From Burkholderia sp. E7m39 (lineage in GTDB: Bacteria; Pseudomonadota; Gammaproteobacteria; Burkholderiales; Burkholderiaceae), in contig BBSL01000034.1 in assembly GCA_001319865.1 (NCBI GenBank), forward strand, positions 62,001 through 126,000: DNA of 64,000 nt, in the 5' to 3' direction. Of the stretch, positions 7,273-15,278 are shown one piece after another. The notes under the pieces are model-generated. The model made no database searches. It had not been told where the DNA came from and worked only from the letters and a program-made list of their open reading frames with translations. The stretch's first letter is position 1; each line of letters begins with the position of its first letter. The position numbers and the translations under genes were made by a program.

Positions 7273-8194
7273 CGGCAACACCTTCAGATGTTCTCTAGCT
7301 GCCACCCCATTCGTGCTCGGTTGAAGAGACTTTCACGTCCAACAGCCGCTTATCGCTTAACGTGCCGCTAGAACCCCAGCATCGACCAACCCTCATCAGT
7401 CGACCCCGGCCTCGTGGCACACGGGCGCATTCATGAATCCTTCGCAGGCCAGCGCGAAATCGCCGCCCCACTAGAACGGATTTGGGGCGAGTGCTTATCG
7501 TGTGCAAGTCGAGGCTATCAATCAAGGGCATGCCGTGTGCAAGTCTAGCGGCAAATAGAGGGCATCGAGTGCACGTCGAGTGCATGCCGTGTGCAAATCG
7601 AGGGTATCGAGTGCACGCCGTGTGCAAGCCGTGTGCAAATCGAGGGTATCGAGTGCACGCCGTGTGCAAGCCGTGTGCAAATCGAGGGTATCGAGTGCAC
7701 GCCGTGTGCAAGCCGTGTGCACGTTGAGGGCAAATAAAGGCATCGAGTGCTTGTCGGTGAGTTGTGAAATGCAGCTCGACGCTAGATCTCTCGGTTGATG
7801 TGTGTTCTCCCTGTGGCACACATCGTTAGATATAGCCGCTTCTGTGACACACGGCGTGCCCCGTCAAGTAAGGCTCAGACGTCGAAAATCGGGTTCGGTG
7901 TAACACACTCTTTATGTTCCACTATTCATGAGTTTTCGGGTTTGAACCCAAGCTGCCGGATAACCGGCCCGGTTTTCGGGATACCAGAAGCGACCCGCCG
8001 ACAAGACCGCAAACCGCTCCCCTCGGCGCCATTGGGCTTTGTCGGTGCGCTTTTTCGACGATTTCATGGTTATCAACACAGGAGCGGTACACACCGCGTG
8101 AACACACCGAGGGAGCGCCGACGGGAATATTTTCGACCGAAAGGTGGCTCCAAAAATGAAAGGTGCAATGAAGCGCCTATGAAATGACCGACTG
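7273..8194. other. Non-coding stretch of 920 bases holding the repeat array
   Basis: Apart from the tandem array I see no convincing gene. Open frames across the repeats only translate the 14-residue periodicity of the DNA. The right end (~8100-8194) lies just past the TnpB stop codon and probably belongs to the 3' end of that element. At 8211-8226 the TnpB end contains GTGCACAACTGTGCAC, a near-perfect dyad. Confidence 0.5.
7500..7725. repeat. Tandem repeat array: three perfect 42-bp units inside nine GTGTGCA motifs
   Basis: Three identical contiguous 42-bp units occupy 7595-7636, 7637-7678 and 7679-7720. Each begins AAATCGAGGGTATCGAGTGC and ends ACGCCGTGTGCAAGCCGTGTGC. Degenerate units extend both ways. 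The heptamer GTGTGCA starts at 7500, 7535, 7589, 7620, 7631, 7662, 7673, 7704 and 7715, with several GAGTGCAC motifs between. No spacers separate the units, so this is not a CRISPR. It could be an iteron or partition-site array of the plasmid-like island module, or a plain slippage-expanded satellite. Confidence 0.85.
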
Positions 8195-8330
8195 CTATCC
8201 CAATTGTGCACAACTGTGCACGGGTTTCTGCCCCGATCCTCCTGACTGGCTGGGATCGTATCTGACAGACGTAACTTTCCCGATAGCCTCGGGTAGTCCT
8301 GCAACCTGCTCGAGGTTCACGCTCGCGTTG
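8130..8330 (-). ncRNA. Candidate TnpB guide RNA (omega RNA/reRNA) region
   Basis: By family rule the guide RNA starts inside the 3' part of tnpB and runs past the stop into the element end. Here that segment contains hairpins: CCCGAGGCTATCGGG near 8284-8298 and the GTGCACAGTTGTGCAC dyad at 8211-8226. Exact ends are unknown because I could not identify the right end of the element, so the coordinates are approximate. Small-RNA sequencing would define it. Confidence 0.3.
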
Positions 8331-9490
8331 AAGTCGCGGTCGTGAGTCGTCCCGCACTGTGGACACGTCCATGTCCGGTCCTTCAACCTTAACGCGTGAT
8401 ATACCTCGCCGCAACATGAGCAACGCTTGGAGCTTGGGAAGAAGCGGTCCGCCTCCACCAGCGTTGTCCCATACCATGCGCTCTTGTACCGGATCTGACG
8501 GCGAAACTCACCAAATGCCACGTCGAGAATCGCCCGGTTCAGGCCCGCCTTCTGGCGGGCATTTTTCCCTCGCTTGCCGGTCGTTCCCTTTGCGCTTGCG
8601 GTCATTCCAGTCACACTCAAGTCCTCGATGCCCAGCGCTTGGTTTTCACGCGAGAGCGAGGTTGTGATCTTGTTTGTGAAGTCATTGCGAATGCACCTGA
8701 TTTTGCGATACTGATCACCGAGCCTTCGCGATGCCTTCTCGCGGTTTTTCGACGCGACTAGGCGCATCCCCTTCGGGATGGGGTCCGTCCTGGACAGCCC
8801 CATACGTTGCTTTTGCGCTACGAGCTTGCGCGACACAGAGCGCCGCAGTCTGGTCATACGCTTTTGTGCCTTCAACAATGGTCGCGGGGTCTCGTAACGC
8901 TTGCCGTCAGAACAGACTATCTCACTGACGTTGAGGTCGACCCCCGTAGCCTTGCGGCGGTTCGCCAGCTCGATCCAGCAAACTTCCACCTCCTGCTGAA
9001 GCGACAGATACCAGCGCGTTCCCTCGCGCGAGACGGTGGCGCCCAGGATCTTTCCACCAAAGCGCGGCGATTCTTTCATCTTTACCTTCCCTATCACCGG
9101 CAGGCGGACCCGTTTCTCTCCTACTGTGAGCCTATCGTTCGCCACGTAGAAGGAGTCGCGTGACTTGCCCTTCTTCTTGAAGACGGGGCGATGGGCAACC
9201 TTGCCGCTCTTCAAGTCGGCAAAGAACCTGCTCCATGCCTTGCCCAGATTCACGAAGGGCTGGGCGTGCGCGTCACGATGAATGTCCTTGAGCCAGGGAC
9301 GGTCCGCGTATTTGATCGCATTGAACTGTTTCCTGAGCGCGAGCGCGTTGGGCCGCAGGCCCGCTTGATACTGGCGATTCCATTCATCGAGTGCCCAGTT
9401 CCACACGAACCGTGCCGTTCCACAGGCGCGAAAGAAGTATTCCTCCTGCTCCGAAGTCGGTCTGAGTTCAATCCGGTGAGCGATCAGCAT
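8195..9490 (-). CDS. tnpB: RNA-guided endonuclease TnpB (IS200/IS605 family, IS1341-type)
   Basis: 431 residues. It has the N-terminal helix-turn-helix-like region (RIELRPTSEQEEYF) and a split RuvC nuclease: Asp in GVDLNVS (~185), Glu in LGIEDLSV (~289) and Asp in HDRDFNAS (~384-386). A zinc ribbon (CSCC near 357-360, CPQC near 376-379) precedes the last motif. All three catalytic acids are present, so it looks active. TnpB proteins use a guide RNA from the 3' end of their own gene to cut DNA next to a short motif, maintaining the transposon. No TnpA transposase is nearby. GGGAAG lies six bases before the ATG. The last ~15 residues overlap the likely guide-RNA scaffold. Confidence 0.9.
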   Translation of the reverse strand: MLIAHRIELRPTSEQEEYFFRACGTARFVWNWALDEWNRQYQAGLRPNALALRKQFNAIKYADRPWLKDIHRDAHAQPFVNLGKAWSRFFADLKSGKVAHRPVFKKKGKSRDSFYVANDRLTVGEKRVRLPVIGKVKMKESPRFGGKILGATVSREGTRWYLSLQQEVEVCWIELANRRKATGVDLNVSEIVCSDGKRYETPRPLLKAQKRMTRLRRSVSRKLVAQKQRMGLSRTDPIPKGMRLVASKNREKASRRLGDQYRKIRCIRNDFTNKITTSLSRENQALGIEDLSVTGMTASAKGTTGKRGKNARQKAGLNRAILDVAFGEFRRQIRYKSAWYGTTLVEADRFFPSSKRCSCCGEVYHALRLKDRTWTCPQCGTTHDRDFNASVNLEQVAGLPEAIGKVTSVRYDPSQSGGSGQKPVHSCAQLG

Positions 9491-9902
9491 GACGGCTTCC
9501 CGAAGCTTCCTATTAGAATTCCTCAGCGTAGAACCTAGACGTCAAGCCCAAGGTTTCCGGCCGCCTTTCCTTGTTCGAGTGTATTGGATGCACACTATTG
9601 TGTAATGGCGATTACGCAAAAAATGTCGGTTAGCGAATACTCCCGTCGGAAAACCCGCCATCAGAGCTGCCCGCGGCTTGCATCATGGGCGACATGCCGA
9701 ATTCGAACCGAACAATTCCCTGTTTGGCATTCGCACCGCTGGGACGTGACGATGCGGTGCGGGTCAATGAAGCTTCTTGAGGGCTACCTGTACTCCCGAT
9801 CATTGCGTTATTGGCGGATCCAAGTGCGCCGTAATTGTCGACGGCGGGTAAACTGCATGGCAAAAGAGGCTCACCTCTTATAGCTACGGGACAACTTCTG
9901 CT
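9491..9902. other. 410-base gap upstream of tnpB and of the 9903 gene
   Basis: It probably holds the left end of the TnpB element (near CTAGACGTCAAGCCC, 9534-9548) and the promoter of the plus-strand gene at 9903. A small hairpin AAGAGG-CTCA-CCTCTT lies at about 9865-9880. No gene is supported. Confidence 0.35.
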
Positions 9903-10796
9903 ATGCGAAATGGTATTCGGCCATCAGCCACAGAACAAAAGCGACGAGACTGCATCAGGACGGTCGTCCTGATGCATGAGTTGATGAGACGGACGGGCTC
10001 GGCAAATCCGAATCAGTTCGCCCAATGGTTTGACGAGGCAACTGCGTCATGGACCTGCGAAGACGCACAAGGACGTAGCCCGGGCAAAAAGATCAAGCAG
10101 GTTACGGCAACAAGGGAGCAAAAAAAATGGTATCGCATCGCAAGGGGACAGCAACCGCTTTCTGAAAGAGCTTTGGGACAGCTGGCAAGGCTGTTTCCAG
10201 ACGCGCGTCAATATTTCCTCGAAGGACCGGAGCGCTTGTGGGAAGCGCTCTGGGGGCCCATTCATCGTCTCTGGGACGTGTGTGGCGTTGTCTTTTACGA
10301 CGTTCCTTTCGAACGAAATTGTGAGACCGGCTCTGATGTCACATTTGTCACAACATACGCTGGCCCGGGTTTGAAGTTCGACGAGTCGCTATATAACTTC
10401 GAACGCGCGTTACTTTTGCGGCCCTATGACGACCACGAAAATGTATTCGAGCTGCGCGATTTGTCTGATTCGATAGCGATGTACCGGCTACATCAGGCGG
10501 TCAACGCGCTAGCGAGAACTGACGGTGTGGGCGCGTACAGATGTGTTCGTGCCTGCATGGACGCCGTGGAACTGTGGGATCAGTTTGACGCTTTCAACAC
10601 CTTCAGCTCGTTCTGCGTATATGAGGCAATCAACCGAGAACTCACTGAGATGGAGATTCACCGTCTGATTAATGAGCCGTCGTATCGCGACTCAGTTGGC
10701 ATCGGCGATGGTGACATTGAAGAATACGCCAAGTGGCCGCGATTTTTCTGCTCCAACAAGCAGAGAATGGAGATCTTGCGAATCGACCCGCCGTGA
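9903..10796 (+). CDS. Hypothetical island protein
   Basis: 297 residues from ATG 9903. It is soluble and has no recognised domain. The N-terminal ~80 residues (SANPNQFAQWFDEAT, KKWYRIARGQQPLSERALGQ, LARLFPDARQYF) look like a helical region in which a short motif selects when the protein applies, similar in style to HTH/XRE-like segments. The rest mixes strands and helices with several Trp and Cys. From memory, similar genes occur next to replication modules in Burkholderia islands. It stands between the TnpB element and the origin region, on the strand opposite to both neighbours. Confidence 0.65.
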   Translation: MRNGIRPSATEQKRRDCIRTVVLMHELMRRTGSANPNQFAQWFDEATASWTCEDAQGRSPGKKIKQVTATREQKKWYRIARGQQPLSERALGQLARLFPDARQYFLEGPERLWEALWGPIHRLWDVCGVVFYDVPFERNCETGSDVTFVTTYAGPGLKFDESLYNFERALLLRPYDDHENVFELRDLSDSIAMYRLHQAVNALARTDGVGAYRCVRACMDAVELWDQFDAFNTFSSFCVYEAINRELTEMEIHRLINEPSYRDSVGIGDGDIEEYAKWPRFFCSNKQRMEILRIDPP

Positions 10797-10929
10797 CGGT
10801 ATCAGGCGTTGCAAACCTAACCGATCGTTGCCGCGAAGTTTTCAGTCAGAGTGGGGAGCATTCGCACAGTCGACTGCAGGCTCCTACCAGACGAGGCCGC
10901 GTCGGCAATTCAACAATTCACACCTCACC

Positions 10930-11160
10930 AAGTTCGAACTCGTTAAAGATTATAAAAGTTAACAAACGCGCGCGCGCGTTACGGGCGAATACATTTCCCT
11001 GAGCACCCCGCACAGAGGGCCTCCGTGATACCGTCCGGCGGTCGAAAACACGATACCTCGGTGGGCGAAAACACGTCCCTATCCACAGGAAACCGTGGGT
11101 GAAAACACGTGCCTTACGACGAAATTTCCCTACCTGGTGGGCGATAACACGATAGGTTCG
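10930..11160. other. Candidate plasmid-type replication origin with iterons
   Basis: Four related direct repeats with consensus GGTGGGCGAAAACACG lie at about 11037-11054, 11059-11078, 11094-11113 and 11135-11156. A DnaA-box-like CTATCCACA is at ~11080, and an AT-rich stretch (TTAAAGATTATAAAAGTTAA) is at ~10942-10961. They are next to, and overlap, the 3' end of the RPA replication-initiator gene. Iterons plus DnaA box plus AT-rich region plus initiator gene are the standard parts of an iteron-controlled origin. Activity is inference. Confidence 0.6.
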
Positions 11161-11927
11161 CTGTTCACCAAATCTCCGGTAAGGGCGCGGGCTAACTTGC
11201 GACGATCCTTGGTATAAATCGTGACCGTGTCGTTTTGACTCAATAGCAGCCGGTATTCCGGCAAAGCGTCAGCGACCATCACGTCGCGAACCATTCGTCG
11301 AAACTCCTTGGGACTCGCCTTGCTACCGGCTTTCCGTCGCAGCAGGTCCAGTCCAATAAGCGCGGTCGGCTGACGCCCACAGTGCTTCCGTGCGAGTTCG
11401 TAAAGACGCCGCTCGATGGGCCTTCGCAGGCGAAAGTAGTCCTTGTGAAGCGTGAACACCTCAAAGGACCGAATGGCGTTGAATAGCCAGACCGACAAGG
11501 TGATCTCCACGGCAATCATCGTCCCCGGCCGGTCGTGGCTCGCGATAGTTCTCCAACCATCAATCAGCCCGAATCCTTCGTCTATCTGCACGCTCCCCGT
11601 GGAGATGTTGGTCGTAATAGTGGTGCCGTGCAATCGCCTCAAAGACTGCTTCAGTGCCCTGTACTCTGCCCCGCTTGTCCCGCGACCAGTGGTCTTGAAG
11701 AAATCGTATGCCATGAAGCGAACCGTTCGGTAGTTCGCGTCCGGCAATTTGCGATCCACTGCCGCGGTAAGCTGCGACGTCACATAAATGAGGACGTCCT
11801 TGTCACGTTGCGTCGCACGCCCAAGCACGCTCGGGGTGACCGTTATCCGGCGTTTTCCATCTTGGCTCGTCCACTGTTCGATCGACAGGTCCGGCCGCGT
11901 GGAAAGCGAGAAGATCGGCACTTCCAT
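11130..11927 (-). CDS. Replication initiator protein A (RPA family), N-terminus probably frameshifted
   Basis: 265 residues from ATG 11927: MEVPIFSLSTRPD, TVTPSVLGRATQRDKDVLIY, VEITLSVWLFNAIRS, YFRLRRPIERRLYELARKHC, SPKEFRRMVRDVM. This is the conserved RPA (PF10134-type) initiator core. Typical members begin ~35 residues earlier with RDFFIADIxx.ALK. Exactly that (ASRDFFIADIRGFALK) is encoded just upstream in another frame (TTG 12045 to ~11928), so one extra base or two missing bases separate the two halves. The ATG at 11927 has no ribosome binding site. It should bind the iterons at its own 3' end to start replication of an excised or ancestral plasmid form. With the frameshift it may be inactive. 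Confidence 0.8.
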   Translation of the reverse strand: MEVPIFSLSTRPDLSIEQWTSQDGKRRITVTPSVLGRATQRDKDVLIYVTSQLTAAVDRKLPDANYRTVRFMAYDFFKTTGRGTSGAEYRALKQSLRRLHGTTITTNISTGSVQIDEGFGLIDGWRTIASHDRPGTMIAVEITLSVWLFNAIRSFEVFTLHKDYFRLRRPIERRLYELARKHCGRQPTALIGLDLLRRKAGSKASPKEFRRMVRDVMVADALPEYRLLLSQNDTVTIYTKDRRKLARALTGDLVNSEPIVLSPTR

Positions 11928-12048
11928 GCTGGTCGCGTCGGCTTTTCAGCGCAAAGCCGCGGATATCCGCGATGAAGAAATCTCGCGAAGCGCGGGGACT
12001 CGCTAGTCGCTCTGTACGAGCGGCTTCGTCGTGACGCAGGCACAAATT

Positions 12049-12369
12049 CTAGGCCCTCGCCGCAGACGGCAATTTCGTGGGCTTCGAATCCGAGAGCAGC
12101 TTCTTTCTTGCCAGCTGCTCCGCCTTCGTAGGCCGCCCGCGCCGCGCACCCTCCATGACTGGCTGCATCGCCTGCGATGCGCCTTCGGTTACGACGTGAC
12201 TCGCCAACCAGTGCTCGACATCTTCAACCCGCCATAGGAGCCGCTTTGTGCCTGGAATGCGACATCTCGGAGGGAGTGCAGCCGGATTACGGGTGGCATC
12301 GCTGCGAATGCTGGCGACGGATTTTCGCAGGTACTCGGATAGCTGATCGACGGTTAGAAGCGCTTGCAT
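12049..12369 (-). CDS. AlpA/HTH_17-type DNA-binding protein
   Basis: 106 residues from ATG 12369 (MQALLTVDQLSEYLRKSVAS). The N-terminal 65 residues form a winged helix-turn-helix of the excisionase/AlpA kind: TVDQLSEYLRKSVASIRSDA, RCRIPGTKRLLWRVEDVEHW. The tail is basic and low-complexity (RRGRPTKAEQLARKK). Such proteins control excision or replication genes of integrative elements. It lies three bases upstream of the out-of-frame RPA N-terminus on the same strand, so the two likely form an operon, and it is the island gene closest to the tRNA. A start at 12456 would add 29 residues outside the domain. Confidence 0.75.
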   Translation of the reverse strand: MQALLTVDQLSEYLRKSVASIRSDATRNPAALPPRCRIPGTKRLLWRVEDVEHWLASHVVTEGASQAMQPVMEGARRGRPTKAEQLARKKLLSDSKPTKLPSAARA

Positions 12370-12566
12370 GGTGGCCTGTTCGGGCCAAGGCGATTCATGC
12401 ACTTGGCCGCAGTGGGTTGCGAATGCATGCAAGGTTCGTCGGTTCAACCGCTGCAATCACGGTGATTTCCGAACAAATTTTTTCCACTCCATCCTTGCGT
12501 CGCGCAGATTGCCCGGCCCGCCACAAATTTGCCACAACCGGTTTGCAAAGAAACGCGACACAAAGC

Positions 12567-12607
12567 AAAACAGCGCACTACATCGCAAGACGTAGTGCGC
12601 TGTTTTT
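12567..12607. terminator. Strong bidirectional hairpin terminator behind tRNA-Ala
   Basis: AAAACAGCGCACTAC, a ten-base loop, GTAGTGCGCTGTTTT: 15 perfect pairs with T-runs on both strands. It lies 12 bases past the 3' end of tRNA-Ala and should end its transcript. Confidence 0.85.
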
Positions 12608-12618
12608 AAACGAAAACT

Positions 12619-12694
<76 letters not shown>

Positions 12695-12750
12695 CACGAC
12701 CGTCCGATTCTAGCACAACGCATTTTTACTGTGCCAACCGCCAGACCACG

Positions 12751-13101
12751 CTACCTGGACGGTGCGCCGGCAAGCACCCAGTCGACTACGGTGCGAATAT
12801 CAGCATCACTCATCGCAGGATGCGCCGGCATCGGAATAGCGCCCCAGACACCGGAACCACCGTCCTTCACCTTGCGCGCCAGCAGAGCGGGAGCCCCGGC
12901 ATTCCCCTTATACCGCTCAGCAACTTGCTGAAACGAAGGCCCCACCAGCTTGCGATCTACCGCATGGCAACCCATGCATGCATTCGCTCGAGCGATTGTG
13001 AGCCCGCGCGCAGGCGCGTCGGCGGCATGAGAGATCAAGCTCCAGGCGACCAGCACCCCCAACGACACGATCCGAAGCCCAGACAACCATAAGTCCCTCA
13101 T
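12751..13101 (-). CDS. Class I c-type cytochrome, periplasmic
   Basis: 116 residues. An N-terminal signal peptide (hydrophobic ~10-26, cleavage after SHAA) is followed by a single-heme domain with CMGCH at about residues 42-46 and a distal Met in IPMPAH. This is the c551/c552 type of small electron carrier. The ATG overlaps the stop of the upstream dolP-like gene by four bases (13098-13101), so it is the last gene of the yraN-diaA-dolP group. Its redox partner cannot be told from context. Confidence 0.9.
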   Translation of the reverse strand: MRDLWLSGLRIVSLGVLVAWSLISHAADAPARGLTIARANACMGCHAVDRKLVGPSFQQVAERYKGNAGAPALLARKVKDGGSGVWGAIPMPAHPAMSDADIRTVVDWVLAGAPSR

Positions 13102-13898
13102 TGCCCCGCCTTCGGATTCCCCGGATGCACCTGCGTCGAGTTGCTGACGGGCGCGGGCGCCTGCTGATCCAACGGCTTGGACGTAACCGACGAATCCGGC
13201 ACCGCCCCCGACGTCACTTCAGCATCGGGCTGCGCTGCCGCAGCGGGGGCGCTCGAAGCAGCGGACGCGGCAGCCGCCGTCGCCGCAGCCGCCTCCTGCG
13301 GCTGGATGTACTGGAACACCTTCACGACCTGTGTCACGCCCGGAACCCGGCTCGCGACATCCGCCCCGCGATTGCCCTCGTCCCTCGTGACCAGCCCCAT
13401 CAAATAAACCGAGCCCCGCTCGCACACTACCTTATAGTTGTTCGCCGAAATATCCTTCTCGGCAATCAGCGCCGTCTTCACACGGCCTTCGAGATACGTG
13501 TCGTTGCTGCGCGACGAGAACGAACTGGCCGGTGCGATCGTCAGTTCGTTGACGATCGAGTTCACGTTGTTGAGGCTGCGCACGACCGACTCGGCGCGCG
13601 CCTTCGACACCTCGCCCGCTACTTCGCCCGTCAGCAGCACGCGTCGGTTGAAGACGGTCACGTTCACATGCGCCGAGTCGGGCAGGTTCTCGCTGATCAA
13701 GGACATCGCCTTCACCTGAATCTCGCGATCTTCCGTCTGCGCGCCGAGCGTGCGCCGGTCGGTCGCGACCAGCGCGCTGCCGCCCGCCGCCGCGCCGACA
13801 GCCAGCACGCAGCCCTGCAACGTCGCGGCCAGTCCGGCGACAAGCCCGACCACCAGCGTGGTCCTCACAAACGTACTCTTCACGCGATATGCGCTCAT
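13098..13898 (-). CDS. BON-domain outer-membrane lipoprotein (DolP/YraP-like)
   Basis: 266 residues from ATG 13898 with GGAGAGC ribosome binding site. A lipoprotein signal ends at LQGC, with the lipidated Cys near residue 30. Two BON domains follow: the first around DREIQVKAMSLI to NELTIAP, the second around YLEGRVKTALI to VVKVFQYI. The C-terminal ~65 residues are an Ala/Pro/Ser-rich tail, longer than in E. coli DolP. DolP maintains outer-membrane integrity, and the position directly after diaA matches the E. coli yraN-diaA-dolP order. The longer start at 13958 is rejected for lack of a ribosome binding site. Confidence 0.88.
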   Translation of the reverse strand: MSAYRVKSTFVRTTLVVGLVAGLAATLQGCVLAVGAAAGGSALVATDRRTLGAQTEDREIQVKAMSLISENLPDSAHVNVTVFNRRVLLTGEVAGEVSKARAESVVRSLNNVNSIVNELTIAPASSFSSRSNDTYLEGRVKTALIAEKDISANNYKVVCERGSVYLMGLVTRDEGNRGADVASRVPGVTQVVKVFQYIQPQEAAAATAAAASAASSAPAAAAQPDAEVTSGAVPDSSVTSKPLDQQAPAPVSNSTQVHPGNPKAGQ

Positions 13899-13918
13899 CA
13901 ACTCGCTCTCCTTCGAAA

Positions 13919-14506
13919 TCATTCTTCGCCGAGCAACATGGCATCGATGCCGTCGCACAGACTATGGATCGTCAACAGGTGCACTTCCTGCACGCGCGCC
14001 GTGCGATCGGTGGGCGCGCAAATATGGATGTCGGTGTCGTGCAGTACTTCGTTGATCTTGCCGCCGCCCTTGCCCGATAGCGCGACGACGATCATCTCGC
14101 GGTCGTGGGCGTCGTCGATGGCGGCGAGGATGTTGGCCGGATTGCCGGACGTCGAGATTGCCAGCAGTACGTCGCCGGGCTGACCGAGCGCGCGAACCTG
14201 CGTCGCGAAGATCTGCTCGAGCGAGGAATCGTTGGCGACACCCGTAATGATCGACGAATCGGTGGTGAGCGCGATGGCCGGCAACGCGGGACGCTCGCGC
14301 TCGAAACCGCCGATCAGCTCGGCAGCGAAGTATTGGGCGCCCGCCGCCGAGCCGCCGTTACCACACGCCAGAATCTTGTTGCCGTTCGCGAGCGCGGCGA
14401 ACATCGTGTCGACGGCCGCGGCGATCGGCATCGACAGGCTTTCGAGTGCTGCAAGTGTGACTGCCGCGCTATCGCGGAAGTGCTGTTGAATGCGTTCGAC
14501 TGACAT
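13919..14506 (-). CDS. diaA: SIS-domain protein DiaA / phosphoheptose isomerase family
   Basis: 195 residues from ATG 14506 (MSVERIQQHFRDS). It carries a complete sugar-isomerase (SIS) domain: ILACGNGGSAAGAQYFAAEL, LLAISTSGNPANIL, IVVALSGKGGG, HLLTIHSLCDGID. The family includes GmhA (heptose synthesis) and DiaA, which binds DnaA to help start replication. The flanking yraN and dolP genes favour DiaA. It is followed 20 bases later by the BON lipoprotein gene in the same direction. Confidence 0.88.
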   Translation of the reverse strand: MSVERIQQHFRDSAAVTLAALESLSMPIAAAVDTMFAALANGNKILACGNGGSAAGAQYFAAELIGGFERERPALPAIALTTDSSIITGVANDSSLEQIFATQVRALGQPGDVLLAISTSGNPANILAAIDDAHDREMIVVALSGKGGGKINEVLHDTDIHICAPTDRTARVQEVHLLTIHSLCDGIDAMLLGEE

Positions 14507-14789
14507 CGACTCTCTATCGTTACTGCTCGCGCCGCCCGCCCGGCAGCGCTGGTTCAATTGGACGTGTTGCCCTTGCCTGCGCGATGGTCGGCTGCCGCGC
14601 TGACGCTCGCGTGTTACGACGTGAATGCGCGGCGTGGACGCGCGACCATGAGCCGCGTCACCGCGCGCCCGCTCGCGCTGCGCGCCGCTGCCGGCTCCCT
14701 GACAGACCTCGCGGCGCGTTCACATGCAGCGACGCACCGCCCGTCGCGCGTCCGCAAGTTTAGCGTACTCACGCAGCGAAACTGTCCGC

Positions 14790-15278
14790 TCAACGCTCAT
14801 CCGCGCGAAAAGCATCTCGCAGCCACAGCAGACGTCCGCGCTCGAACGCGATCACGTCGAAGCGGCACGCGGGCGTCGCGCCATCACGCGTCGACAAAAA
14901 ATGCTGCGCGGCAAGTACGATGCGCTGCTGCTTGCGCCACACGACGCTTGCCGCCGCACCGCCATATCCGCTTTGCGCCCTCGCGCGCACTTCGACGAAC
15001 ACGAGTGAGCCGTCGCGTTCCTTCATCACGAGATCGATCTCGCCGCCACGGCACACGACATTGCGCGCGACGAACCGCAAGCGCTGCTGCTGGAGAAACG
15101 TCAATGCGCGCGCTTCGAATGCAGCCCCGACGGCTTTGGACCGTGCCTGAGCGGAAAAGTTGTGCGCGTGCCGCGCGCGACCGTGCGCCGTGCCATCGTG
15201 CGCCGCGCGGTCTCGCACGTCCGCAACCGCGTGGCACAATGTCGGCCTTGTTTCGTCCGTCTGCGTCTTACGTGTCAT
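14790..15278 (-). CDS. yraN: UPF0102 family protein YraN
   Basis: 162 residues from ATG 15278. The conserved part starts around [17 protein letters not shown]. It shows the family nuclease-like core [20 protein letters not shown] and VFVEVRAR (E-x-D ... E-V-x pattern of a PD-(D/E)xK fold), then [18 protein letters not shown] and CRFDVIAFE. The first ~45 residues are not conserved and the true start may be internal. Its ATG shares bases with the divergent rsmI ATG (CATG at 15276-15279), so the 5' ends overlap. The role is unclear; Holliday-junction-like activity has been proposed for the family. Confidence 0.85.
   Translation of the reverse strand: MTRKTQTDETRPTLCHAVADVRDRAAHDGTAHGRARHAHNFSAQARSKAVGAAFEARALTFLQQQRLRFVARNVVCRGGEIDLVMKERDGSLVFVEVRARAQSGYGGAAASVVWRKQQRIVLAAQHFLSTRDGATPACRFDVIAFERGRLLWLRDAFRADER

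Noticed and set aside
7500..7725. CRISPR array
   Set aside because: The 42-bp units are contiguous with no unique spacers and no cas genes are nearby.
7295..7819. 174-codon minus-strand open frame through the 42-bp repeats
   Set aside because: It only translates the DNA periodicity into a 14-residue His/Cys/Arg repeat and has no ribosome binding site or conserved flank.
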